NCBI GenBank assembly: GCA_963849105.1
Contig: CAWKGD010000007.1
Coordinates: 1-21,699 of the forward strand
Length of the DNA stretch: 21,699 nucleotides
DNA from: CAVRXQ01 sp963849105
Lineage (GTDB): Bacteria; Actinomycetota; Acidimicrobiia; Acidimicrobiales; Bog-793
Direction of reading: 5' to 3'
The position numbers and the translations under genes were made by a program. Of this stretch, positions 6,823 to 14,042 are shown in pieces (positions within the stretch are counted from its first letter, which is position 1; each line of letters starts with the position of its first letter). The notes below the pieces were generated by a model that did not search any database, was not told the origin of the DNA, and saw only the letters and a list, made by a program, of their open reading frames with translations.

Positions 6823-7112
6823 TCGAGCCCGCGGCAAGAGCGGCGGCGGCATCGTCGGGTCACGACACCGGCTCCTCGTGTGCGTACAGCGGAATATACG
6901 AAAACGATGCGCGCGCGAGGCGGCTCGATCGCCTGATTATGAATCAGGTGGGACGCTCAAGGGTGCAGGTCAACGGCTATGTGTCAGCGGCTTGTCAGCG
7001 CAAAGGACCCTATGGACGGGGGACCACCGTCGTCGGCCTCCCAAAAGGCGACGGCAGGCCGATTCGGTCGCCCGGAGATTCCTCCTTTTTCCGTCGCTCG
7101 ACCGCGGGCTAA
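6819..7112 (+). CDS. Doubtful 97-residue frame spanning the right-end signals
   Basis: ATG 6819 overlaps the preceding stop by ATGA and has GAGG just upstream, as expected for another coupled gene. The translation (MIEPAARAAAASSGHDTGSS ...) has no domain I recognise, and its second half crosses the anticodon-arm-like dyad (6930-6948) and the tandem TGTCAGC motif (6982-7001). It may be a real short gene whose 3' end was replaced at a recombination junction, or simply a chance frame. I list it because of the overlap only. Confidence 0.3.
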   Translation: MIEPAARAAAASSGHDTGSSCAYSGIYENDARARRLDRLIMNQVGRSRVQVNGYVSAACQRKGPYGRGTTVVGLPKGDGRPIRSPGDSSFFRRSTAG

Positions 7113-7150
7113 CTCGCCGAAATTGTGCGCCACGCGCGTGGAGCCTCTGA
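6823..7150. other. Junction-like interval before the terminase-like gene
   Basis: Apart from the doubtful frame above, this interval holds a 19-bp dyad CGCCTGATTATGAATCAGG (6930-6948), GTCAAC at 6969-6974 and the second tandem TGTCAGC motif. The dyad matches the tRNA-Gln anticodon arm (891-909) at 16 of 19 bases. It reads as an integrase target or junction rather than as coding DNA. Confidence 0.45.
6982..7001 (+). repeat. Tandem TGTCAGC motif, copy 2 (candidate arm-type site)
   Basis: TGTCAGCGGCTTGTCAGCGC repeats the layout of copy 1 (18 of 20 bases identical), in the same orientation and 33 bp to the right of the anticodon-arm-like dyad. With copy 1 it brackets the integrase-replication module. 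Function is inferred from position and spacing. Confidence 0.6.
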
Positions 7151-7585
7151 GTGAGTTCCATCGCCGACGCCACGCTGACCGCGTCCGTCGTCGCTGTACG
7201 TCGAGACGGCACGCCGGTAACCCAACGCTTACCCGCGCGCCGTTACTCGTGGGCACCGTTCCAGTTCGGCAACCGGGCCGCTGTTCGACACGGTGCCTTT
7301 TGCAAGGCGATCATCTCGAAAAAAGCGAATGAACTGCGGACTGCGCTCGTGTGGGAGTGTCCGTGGCTTCTCGACGGCGACATTCAGGCGCTCGAACTGC
7401 TCTGCTGGGTCGAAGCTCGGGCGAGACTGCTCCACCTTCACGTCATGCGAGTCGCGGCGGAGCAGGGAGTCGAGGCGGTGCCGCGATATCTGTGGGGGGA
7501 GGCTCGTCGGGCGGACCTACGCGCCATGAAGCTTACGGATTCGCTTGGGTTGTCGCCGATGGGCCGCGCGCGACTTCGACGATGA
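7151..7585 (+). CDS. Phage terminase small-subunit-like protein
   Basis: GTG 7151 with GGAG 7 nt upstream gives 144 residues. The motif FQFGNRAAVRHGAFCKAI near residue 37 and the later helices WVEARARLLHLHV, LWGEARRADLRAMKL and LGLSPMGRARL match a layout I know from actinophage proteins annotated as small terminase or pre-terminase: 'GNxAAVRHGA ... ARxxLL ... LxxEA..A...R..LGLsPxsRARL'. Small terminase selects the DNA to be packaged; satellites use their own version to redirect helper packaging. A matching full-length large subunit is absent here; only a remote 3' fragment is seen (20193-20579). Assignment is by pattern, so moderate. Confidence 0.55.
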   Translation: MSSIADATLTASVVAVRRDGTPVTQRLPARRYSWAPFQFGNRAAVRHGAFCKAIISKKANELRTALVWECPWLLDGDIQALELLCWVEARARLLHLHVMRVAAEQGVEAVPRYLWGEARRADLRAMKLTDSLGLSPMGRARLRR

Positions 7586-7638
7586 CCAACGTCGACGCTG
7601 TTTGCGGCTGCTGCATTACACGTACCTGCTGCTCATCG

Positions 7639-7657
7639 AGTGCCCATAAACGGCACT
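7639..7657. terminator. Weak hairpin between convergent genes
   Basis: AGTGCC (7639-7644) pairs with GGCACT (7652-7657) over a 7-nt loop, in the 150-bp gap between the terminase-like gene and the convergent regulator gene. It is short and lacks a T-run. Confidence 0.25.
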
Positions 7658-7735
7658 TATGCCACTCGCCTTGACTTAGTTACGTCGCGCGTTATGTGGC
7701 ACGTGACGAGAATCGCCGACAACAGCCGCAATGCG

Positions 7736-10483
7736 TCAGTTTGATCGCACTCTGCCGAGCGCCAGCTCGAATCCCTCTTCAGCACTGAGCCTTCTGCCCT
7801 CGGCATAGGCGCGCTCGAACTCCGCATCACCGAGGCGTGCACGCACCTCGTTGATGCTGATCTCTCGATTGTGCGCCTCGTGTACTTCTGCACCCAGCTG
7901 GTCCATGAATGCCTGCGCGACACCGTGCAGCAGGGCGGCCCGGTGCCAGTCGCCCGAGTCAACTGCGAGATAGGCGAGCCAAAGGTCCGCGGAGGCAATC
8001 CCGGAACGGTCTCCGGCTCGCCGACTGATGCGCAACCCATCCTGGAACTTGGATCGAGCACCGTCGCGGTCGCCCTCTTCACGCAGTACTCGGCCCAGGT
8101 TGAGGATCGGCTGATAGTGGTTTACGTACCCGATCGCATCACTGACTCGAACCGCCTCTTCAAGGTGTGATCGCGCAGCAGGGATGTTTCCCACCTGCAG
8201 CGCGAAGACACCAGCATTGTTCTCTATATGTGCGATGCAGAACTGATCGCCTGAGCGATCGGCGCACGAGATGGCCTCGGTGAACATCTCTTCGGTGCGG
8301 GCTCGGTCGAGGATCCTGCTGCTGCAGAGGAGGAACATCCTCAGGCTGTTGGCCAACAAGACCTCGTCGCCGAGCACCCTGGCGCGCTCGACAGCCTCTT
8401 TCCCGAATGGAAACCCTCTCTCAGGGTCGCCGGCGAAGTAACACTTCGAGCAGAGATAACTGAGCGACCAGATGAGTAATCGGTCGTCATCGAGCTGGCG
8501 GGCTATCTCGACCGCCCGTTCGCCGGCCAACAGTGCCTTTCTGATATCGCTGGAGAGAAACGCGACGGTGGTCAGGGCCGCGGCGAACAGCTTGCGGTCC
8601 CCTTGGGCTTCCGGACGTTCGAGCACGGACGTGAGCAGCCTGACCGCTTCCTCGTTTCGCTCACGCACCCGCCAATAGCGCTGCAGCGCCACGCCGAAGC
8701 GGAGCACCCGCTCGGTCCCGTCGCGTTCGGCGGTCGCGTGCTCCAGCGCGCGTTGGAGGTTCGCCTGGTCGGCGTCGAGCCGTGCGAACCACCGGCCCTG
8801 TTCGGGTCCGAAGAGGTGCGGTGCGGCGAGTTCGGCAAGCGATAGGTAGTACGAGGCGTGTGCCGCGCCGATGGCGGCGGCCTCGACCTCGTCCGATTCG
8901 ACGAGGCGTTCGGCTGCGAACTGTCGGATCGTTTCGAGCAGCCGGTAGCGGGCCTTTCCTCCGCTCGGCTCTGTGACGACGAGGCTTTTGTCGACGAGTG
9001 ACCCCAACAAGTCGTCGACGTCAATCTCCTCGATGTCTTGCAGGCAACAGACCTCCTCGGCGGCTTCCAAGTCGAAGCTCTCGGCAAACACCGAAAGGCG
9101 ACGAAGCAGCGACTGCTCGGGGCCGTTGAGGAGCGAATAGGACCACTCGACCGTTGCCCGCAGGGTCTGTTGGCGCGGCATTGCGCTCCGGCTCCCCCCG
9201 GTCAACAGGCGGAAGCGCTGATCGAGTCGGTCGTTGAGGCTTTCGAGTGACATCGACCGCAGCCGGGCGGCGGCAAGCTCGATGGCGAGCGGCATCCCGT
9301 CCAGTCGCCGACAGATCGAGACGACGAGCGGGCCGGTCTCTTCGTCGAGGGTGCACTCGGTGCCTTGTGTCCTCGCCCGATCCACGAACAGCGCGACGGC
9401 GTCCGACTTCTCAGTCGCGAGGGAATCGTCGTTGTCGGGCTTGGGGAGCGACAGCGAAGGCACTCGGTAGATGGTCTCGCCACCAATGCCAAGCGGTTCA
9501 CGGCTCGTCGCCATCAGGTGGACTCTTGGGCACCTCGCCAAGATGGCGTTGGCGACTTCTGCGCACGCCCCGATCAGGTGCTCGCAGTTGTCGAGCACGA
9601 TCAGCACGTATTGGAGCTCGAGGGCGTCGACCAGGGTATCGAGCACCGGCCGACCGGCTCGGGTCGTGATTCCGAGCACCTCGCTGATCGCCGACGGGAC
9701 GGCACCTTGTTCTGAGACCGAGGCGAGCTCGACGAGCCAGACCCCGTCGCCGGACCCGTCCAACAGTTCCGCCGCCACCTGCAGGGCGAGCCGGGTCTTG
9801 CCCGACCCCCCGGCGCCAGTGAGGGTGATGAGCCGAGCGGACTCGACAAGACGCCGGACCTCGGCTACTTCGACATCCCGCCCGACGAAGCTCGCCGGCT
9901 GCGCAGGCAGGTTGTTTGGCAGCGCCGGGTTGTCGAGCGAGCGCAACGGCGGGAAATCGACCTCGAGTCCTTCGCCTTCTAACTGGAAGATCTGCTCTGG
10001 GCGGCCGAGATCCTTAAGGCGATGAGGACCGAGATCACGGAGGAACCCGCCGGAAGGAAGGGTGTCGCGCAGTAGGGCGGCTGCGGCTGCCGAGCAAAGG
10101 ATCTGGCCACCGTGACCGACGGCCGCCACCCGGGCAGCGCGATGAACCTCGAGCCCGACGAGACCGGTCGTCGTCTCTTCGGCCTCGCCCGAGTGGATGC
10201 CCATCCGCACCCGCACCTGCTCGCCTCCTGGCCAAAGGTGGGATGAAAGCGCCCGCTGCAGCTCGACGGCGGCCGATACACAGGCGCTCGGCGAGGTGAA
10301 CACGGCGAAGAAGCTGTCTCCTTGCGTGCTGACCTCCTTGCCGTCGTGCGCGGCGAGACAGGACCGAATGAGGGAGTGGTGCTCGGCGAGGACAGTGACG
10401 TAGACGTCGTGTCCGAGATGCTGCAGCAGCTCCGTCGAGCCCTCGATGTCGGTGAAAAGGAAGGTGAGCGTCTCCGTGGGCAG
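7736..10483 (-). CDS. Class III adenylate-cyclase-like / NB-ARC-like ATPase / TPR regulator
   Basis: The frame encodes 915 residues if begun at CTG 10483. An N-terminal cyclase-homology domain (1-175) has TLTFLFTDIEGSTELL (metal Asp12) and STQGDSFFAVF (Asp56), then GLVGLEVHRAARVAAVGHGG. An ATPase follows with Walker A GAGGSGKT (223-230), Walker B VLIVLDN (293-299), MATSREPLG and GMPLAIELAAARL. A long alpha-helical TPR-like tail runs to the C-terminus. Such proteins are common actinobacterial signal-transduction ATPases. No LuxR or SARP DNA-binding domain is present. A start at GTG 10303 would cut off both metal aspartates. The first 60 codons hold no ATG, GTG or TTG, so CTG (or another non-standard codon) must serve, or the start is lost. 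Confidence 0.88.
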   Translation of the reverse strand: MPTETLTFLFTDIEGSTELLQHLGHDVYVTVLAEHHSLIRSCLAAHDGKEVSTQGDSFFAVFTSPSACVSAAVELQRALSSHLWPGGEQVRVRMGIHSGEAEETTTGLVGLEVHRAARVAAVGHGGQILCSAAAAALLRDTLPSGGFLRDLGPHRLKDLGRPEQIFQLEGEGLEVDFPPLRSLDNPALPNNLPAQPASFVGRDVEVAEVRRLVESARLITLTGAGGSGKTRLALQVAAELLDGSGDGVWLVELASVSEQGAVPSAISEVLGITTRAGRPVLDTLVDALELQYVLIVLDNCEHLIGACAEVANAILARCPRVHLMATSREPLGIGGETIYRVPSLSLPKPDNDDSLATEKSDAVALFVDRARTQGTECTLDEETGPLVVSICRRLDGMPLAIELAAARLRSMSLESLNDRLDQRFRLLTGGSRSAMPRQQTLRATVEWSYSLLNGPEQSLLRRLSVFAESFDLEAAEEVCCLQDIEEIDVDDLLGSLVDKSLVVTEPSGGKARYRLLETIRQFAAERLVESDEVEAAAIGAAHASYYLSLAELAAPHLFGPEQGRWFARLDADQANLQRALEHATAERDGTERVLRFGVALQRYWRVRERNEEAVRLLTSVLERPEAQGDRKLFAAALTTVAFLSSDIRKALLAGERAVEIARQLDDDRLLIWSLSYLCSKCYFAGDPERGFPFGKEAVERARVLGDEVLLANSLRMFLLCSSRILDRARTEEMFTEAISCADRSGDQFCIAHIENNAGVFALQVGNIPAARSHLEEAVRVSDAIGYVNHYQPILNLGRVLREEGDRDGARSKFQDGLRISRRAGDRSGIASADLWLAYLAVDSGDWHRAALLHGVAQAFMDQLGAEVHEAHNREISINEVRARLGDAEFERAYAEGRRLSAEEGFELALGRVRSN

Positions 10484-10799
10484 AAGCGTAAAAGGTCAAC
10501 CGGGCTGCTGCCGCCGACGTAGTTCGCGGACGATCGATGCCACACAGCTCTTGGCGGACTGTCCCATACCGACGCCGGTGCGGGTTCAGTCGGGTGCCTC
10601 ATATCGCCGGATCGGCGCAACAGCTCTAATACGCCGGCGCGGCCGAACGTTCAAGGAGAAAAAGGCTTCGCGGGTCCACGTCATCTCGAGACTCGGTGCG
10701 TCCACTCCCTGCTCTGCTCGACGGTACCTTCCACCACAAGGCCGATGACACGGCGGTCTACGGTCGGCAGGCCATGAGCACACGAGCAAAGGACAAGAA
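10484..10799. promoter_or_regulatory. Divergent intergenic region with a coupled 9-codon mini-ORF
   Basis: This 316-bp gap separates the minus-strand regulator from the plus-strand isomerase-family gene and should carry both promoters; I cannot define them. A mini-ORF at 10774-10803 (ATG AGC ACA CGA GCA AAG, then GAC AAG AAA TGA; MSTRAKDKK) ends in ATGA, so its stop overlaps the isomerase ATG. It may be a short leader or chance. A small CGCCG-GAT-CGGCG hairpin is also present near 10603-10615. Confidence 0.4.
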
Positions 10800-11555
10800 A
10801 TGACAGACGATGTCGCCGTGCTGCAAACATCCGTCGGGCGGCTGCGCGGAATTGTCGAGCGGCTCGACCCGGGCAAGCTCGAAGAGCAAGCCTTCCCGAC
10901 CGAGTGGACCATCGCTGACGTGCTCTCCCACCTCGGCTCCGGCGCAGTTATCCTCCAGCGTCGGTTCGACGACGCCGTCGCAGGGAGCGAAACTCCGTCG
11001 GAATTCGCGCCGTCCATCTGGGACGCCTGGAACGCCAAGACATCGAAAGCCCAGGCCACCGACGCCCTCATCGCCGACCAGGCCTTCGTCGACCGCGTCG
11101 GATCGCTCACGGAGGAGGAGCGGAGCCGGTTCGAGTTCGCCCTGGGGCCTATGACCTTCGACTTCGCTGGATTCATCGGACTGCGGCTGAACGAACACGC
11201 CCTCCACACCTGGGACATCGAGGTGGCCTTCGACCCTCATGCCCCCGTGGCCCCCGACGCGACCCGACTCGTCGTCGACAACCTGCAGATGATCACCCGC
11301 TTCACAGGGAAGTCCACCGGCACCGAGCATCCCATTGCAGTACACACGATCGAACCGCCGCGCGACTTCACGATCACGATCGGTGCCAACGCCGTCTCGC
11401 TGGAGCCCACCGAGCCCGTCGACGAGCCGGACCTCGAGATCCCTGCCGAAGCTCTCATCCGACTCGTATACGGCCGCATGGACCCAGATCACACGCCTCC
11501 TACCCGCGGACCTGCCGACCTCGACGAACTGCGACGGGTGTTCCCCGGCCCTTGA
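10800..11555 (+). CDS. Maleylpyruvate isomerase family, mycothiol-dependent enzyme
   Basis: This 251-residue protein has the MDMPI/DinB-like helical bundle. WTIADVLSHLGSGA carries metal ligand H44, and LNEHALHTWDIEVAF carries E132 and H136, giving the H...E-x3-H metal triad of this family. The C-terminal domain (about 165-250) is a typical alpha/beta tail ending in GRMDPDHTPPTRGP. Members use mycothiol, the actinobacterial low-molecular-weight thiol, in isomerisation, detoxification or S-transfer; the substrate here is unknown. ATG 10800 has AAGGA 6 nt upstream and overlaps a preceding mini-ORF. The gene stands alone and is followed by a hairpin. The mycothiol link supports an actinobacterial host. 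Confidence 0.88.
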   Translation: MTDDVAVLQTSVGRLRGIVERLDPGKLEEQAFPTEWTIADVLSHLGSGAVILQRRFDDAVAGSETPSEFAPSIWDAWNAKTSKAQATDALIADQAFVDRVGSLTEEERSRFEFALGPMTFDFAGFIGLRLNEHALHTWDIEVAFDPHAPVAPDATRLVVDNLQMITRFTGKSTGTEHPIAVHTIEPPRDFTITIGANAVSLEPTEPVDEPDLEIPAEALIRLVYGRMDPDHTPPTRGPADLDELRRVFPGP

Positions 11556-11568
11556 TGGTCGTCAGCAC

Positions 11569-11591
11569 CCCGACCGAGCATTCCGGTCGGG
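11569..11591 (+). terminator. Hairpin terminator after the isomerase-family gene
   Basis: CCCGACCG (11569-11576) pairs perfectly with CGGTCGGG (11584-11591) around a 7-nt loop, 14 bp past the stop codon. There is no strong T-run. Confidence 0.6.
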
Positions 11592-11599
11592 TTCGAGCT

Positions 11600-11940
11600 A
11601 CCCGTACGGAAACAATGCCGAGGCATTGACAGGTCGGCGTGCTGTCAGTTCATCGATGGACCTTGCTGAACGAGTGTCCCAGAACAATGACAATGCCTGA
11701 GGGTCCACCGCGTCGTCGTTGGTTCTCAATAGTTTCGGGAGCACTCGAGAGTTCAGCCTGACTCGAAGTGATGACGATCTCGGTCGTTGTCGGCTGAGCA
11801 CTTCGAGCGGCACATTGAAAAACGGCACGTCCCGTTCCGAAGCAAGGGTGATTGACCCGGCTTGCAGTGAACAAGTCGGACCACCCGTCACTCCGATCCG
11901 GGACGGCCGTGCCACCCCTCAATCCCGCTTAAAGAAAGGA
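11600..11940 (+). ncRNA. Candidate bridge RNA region of the IS110 element
   Basis: In IS110-group elements the non-coding left end is transcribed into a structured bridge RNA that pairs with target and donor DNA (established for IS621). This IS has about 340 bp without a plausible gene directly before its transposase, the expected place and size. I cannot fold it reliably by eye, so exact limits and loops are unknown. The frame running through it (from 11719) has no transposase-like residues before about 12100. Confidence 0.4.
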
Positions 11941-11944
11941 AGGG

Positions 11945-12987
11945 ATGGCGATGACAATGCTAGATACGCGTCGTGTGACGGGTGGTGTCGACACCCACCT
12001 CGACGTGCATGTTGCCGCGGCACTCGATCCACTCGGTGGTCTCCTCGGCACGAAGTCGTTCGAGGTCAACCCCGCCGGCTACAAGTCGTTGCTCTCATGG
12101 CTCGAGAACTTCGGCGCGTTGGGAAAGTCGGTGTCGAAGGAACCGGTTCTTATGGAGCCGGGCTGGCGCGCTTTCTTCACCGTCACGGCGTCGATGTCAT
12201 CGAGGTCGACCGGCCCAACCGAGCCGAACGCCGCCGCTCGGGAAAGTCCGATCCGCTCGATGCAGTGGAAGCCGCCCGATCAGCGCTCAGTGGTCGAGCA
12301 AAGAGCCTCCCGAAGTCAAAAGACGGCGCGGTCGAGGCGATCCGGGTCCTCCTCGTCGCCAAGCGCTCGGCACGCCAGGCGCGGGTGAAAGCCCTCACCC
12401 AGGTGCGCCACCTCGTCATCACCGCTCCTGACGAGCTCCGTCGCAGGATGAAGGGCCTGAGCGTCGCTGCCTTGGTCAAAGAGGGAGCGAAGCTCCGTCC
12501 GCGATCGGCCGATCCAGTCACTGCCGGGACGAAGGCCGCCATCTCTTCGCTTGCGCATCGGATCCAAATGCTCGAGCGTGAGCTCGCCGAACTCGACGAG
12601 ATGATCAACGCGCTTCTCATTGCGACCGCACCCGAACTGCTCGCCCTGTTCGGGGTCGGCCCCCACACGGCCGCTGCTTTATTGGTGTGCGCCGGCGACA
12701 ACCCCGAACGACTCCACACAGAAGCTTCCTTCGCGCATCTCTGCGGGGTGGCGCCGATCCCGGCGTCGTCGGGGAAGACCACCGGCCGCTATCGACTCGA
12801 CAGCGGTGGTGATCGTCAAGCGAATAGCGCGCTGTGGCGCATCGTCATGGTTCGCATCGCCCATGACCCCGAGACCACGGCTTACTTCGAACGTCGCGTG
12901 AAAGAGGGTCGATCCAAGCGCGAGGTCATCCGCATCTTGAAGCGCTACGTCGCCCGCGAGGTCTATCGCCATCTACCTCGCGGCTGA
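11945..12987 (+). CDS. IS110-family transposase, split by a -1 frame change (programmed or mutational)
   Basis: Frame A (11945-12127) gives MAMTMLDTRRVTGGVDTHLD through WLENFGALGK. Frame B from 12127 continues VGVEGTGSYGAGLARFLHRH to the stop at 12985. Joined, they make 347 residues with no loss or gain, a normal IS110 length. The DEDD RuvC-like part (GGVDTHLD; VEGTGSYG; DRPN ... GKSDPLDAVEAAR) and the Tnp_20 part with its serine motif (LFGVGPHTAAALLV; CGVAPIPASSGK; RLDSGGDRQANSALW) are both complete. The frame break coincides with G GGA AAG (12121-12127), a perfect X XXY YYZ slippery heptamer in frame A. A dyad CCGGTTC/GAGCCGG lies at 12143-12161. It is either programmed frameshifting or a 1-nt deletion. 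The start has AAGGAAGGG just upstream of ATG 11945; ATG 11951 is also possible. Confidence 0.85.
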
Positions 12988-13371
12988 GTCCGTGGCCGTG
13001 GGTTTGGCTCTTCCCATAACTGTCACCCGAACGGGCTGACTTTCGCGCGACTCGCCGACCCACGGCCCGGCGATCACTTCGTCGAAACGCGTGGCCTCAT
13101 AAGAGCTTGCCCTCCGACGCGGAGTGGCTCTTCATTGTTCTGCCCGCTGTTTCCACTCCCGAAGATCGCCAACGGGGCTTGACAACTGATAGGAGCGTCA
13201 CGCGCCCCCGAGTCTCGATCCGAGTAGCCCAGATCGCCGGGTAAGTGCGGCACCCTTCGACACTTCCCCCGAGGGACGGCAGGTCGGCGCTGACGTAACC
13301 GCGGCGCAACCGCTTTCCGCGTAAAACGTGAGCGAGAAACGAGATTGCGAGCCTTGCGGGAGCCGATGGTG
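12988..13371. other. Intergenic region with a long-range dyad and a 21-bp repeat copy
   Basis: A perfect 10-bp inverted repeat GGCCGTGGGT (12994-13003) / ACCCACGGCC (13058-13067) starts 6 bp after the transposase stop and encloses a small CCCG-AA-CGGG hairpin. It may be a terminator or part of the IS right end. Further right lies one copy of a 21-bp sequence (13293-13313) that recurs at 20187-20207. Frames on either strand here look non-coding. Confidence 0.5.
13293..13313 (+). repeat. 21-bp direct repeat, copy 1
   Basis: The sequence starts ACGTAACCGCGGCGCAACCG and ends with C. It is identical to 20187-20207 in the same orientation. It lies 59 bp before the lipoprotein start, in non-coding DNA. 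Confidence 0.7.
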
Positions 13372-13992
13372 ATGCGATTCGCGAAAAGAACGAAGCTGCG
13401 CGTCACTGGGGTCGGGCTGGCGCTCGCCGCCGTGGTGGTGCTCTTTGCCGCCTGCGGCGGCGCTGGCGGTCCGGGTGTCGCCAGCCTCGGGTCGTCGACG
13501 ACCACGACGACCCCACCGGCAGCTGGGTCTTCGGGCGCGAACAAGGCGACTGCCTTCTTGGACGGCGTTAAGTACTCCGAGTGCATGCGCTCCCACGGGG
13601 TGCCGAACTTCCCGGACCCGACCAGCGATGGCAGCTTCCTTGATATCCGCGGGGTCCTGAACGGCGTACCCATCGACCAGAATTCGACTCAGTACATCAA
13701 CGCGAACAAGACCTGTCAGCACTTTCTCCCAGCCCCGTCCCCGGCGCAGTTCGACCAGGCTGTCGCCCAGGCGCTCAAGCTCTCCGAGTGCATGCGGTCG
13801 CATGGCGTGCCGGGCTTCCCGGACCCGAAGGCAGGGAACGGCAACATCAGCCTCCGGATTGGCGGAAATGGCGTCGATCCCAATTCGCCGCAGTTCCAGG
13901 CGGCCAACTCGGCCTGCAAGCAGTACTCGCCGGGAGGTGCTGGGCTACCCACCCCGCCCAAACCGGGTCCAGCGGGTAAAGCTTCAGGTTAA
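13372..13992 (+). CDS. Lipoprotein with a duplicated Cys-containing domain
   Basis: ATG 13372 has GGGAG 9 nt upstream; ATG 13366 and TTG 13345 are alternatives. The 206-residue product starts MRFAKRTKLRVTGVGLALAA followed by a lipobox LFAAC (lipidated C28). After a Ser/Thr/Pro linker come two tandem copies of one domain: KYSECMRSHGVPNFPDP ... NANKTCQHF and KLSECMRSHGVPGFPDP ... AANSACKQY. Each has an early and a late cysteine, which probably form a disulfide. Such 'SxCMRxHGVPxFPDP' lipoproteins are frequent in Actinomycetota, often near export systems, but their function is not established. No transporter partner is present here. It should be anchored outside the membrane. Confidence 0.87.
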   Translation: MRFAKRTKLRVTGVGLALAAVVVLFAACGGAGGPGVASLGSSTTTTTPPAAGSSGANKATAFLDGVKYSECMRSHGVPNFPDPTSDGSFLDIRGVLNGVPIDQNSTQYINANKTCQHFLPAPSPAQFDQAVAQALKLSECMRSHGVPGFPDPKAGNGNISLRIGGNGVDPNSPQFQAANSACKQYSPGGAGLPTPPKPGPAGKASG

Positions 13993-14001
13993 GCAAGCAA
14001 T

Positions 14002-14041
14002 TTTAATTGTCCTGAATTAAATGAACTCGTGTATCTACACG
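14002..14041. terminator. Two dyads between convergent lipoprotein and SRPBCC genes
   Basis: TTTAATT (14002-14008) pairs with AATTAAA (14015-14021) around a 6-nt loop. A second dyad, CGTGTA-TC-TACACG, spans 14028-14041. They occupy the whole 50-bp gap between two convergent stops, so an end-of-transcription role is plausible although the first stem is AT-only. Confidence 0.4.
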
Positions 14042-14042
14042 A

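Larger units (their letters stand above)
943..7585. mobile_element. Integrative element resembling a phage satellite (approximate limits)
   Basis: Between the tRNA-Gln and the terminase-like gene lie, in order: DUF3800 cargo, integrase and a putative HTH gene (minus), then a small HTH gene, excisionase, 48-residue protein, primase-helicase, iterons with the zinc protein, and a TerS-like gene (plus). There are no conjugation genes and no capsid or tail genes. Ends are approximate: the left end is taken at the tRNA, while the right end could be the dyad at 6930-6948 (placing the TerS-like gene outside) or lie after 7585. No identical attL/attR pair is visible. Confidence 0.7.
11592..13070 (+). 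mobile_element. IS110-family insertion sequence (limits approximate)
   Basis: The element consists of a long non-coding left part (about 11592-11944), an IS110-type transposase (11945-12987) and a short right part. IS110 elements lack clear terminal inverted repeats, so the ends cannot be placed by eye. The left limit is set after the upstream hairpin terminator and the right limit after the large dyad at 12994-13067. A long 5' non-coding region with a short 3' one suggests the IS110 group rather than the IS1111 group. Confidence 0.65.

Noticed and set aside
6920..6980. Possible second tRNA around the CCTGA...TCAGG arm (CAT anticodon on the minus strand)
   Set aside because: No D-arm, T-arm or acceptor stem can be folded on either strand; only the anticodon-arm-like dyad exists.
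7582..7674. 30-residue Cys-rich frame (MTNVDAVCGCCITRT...) overlapping the terminase-like stop by ATGA
   Set aside because: The overlap is suggestive, but the frame is very short, has no recognisable pattern and crosses a hairpin; not enough to call a gene.
13074..13673. Minus-strand frames opposite the lipoprotein and its leader
   Set aside because: They are antisense to a well-supported lipoprotein gene and show no domain; treated as shadows.
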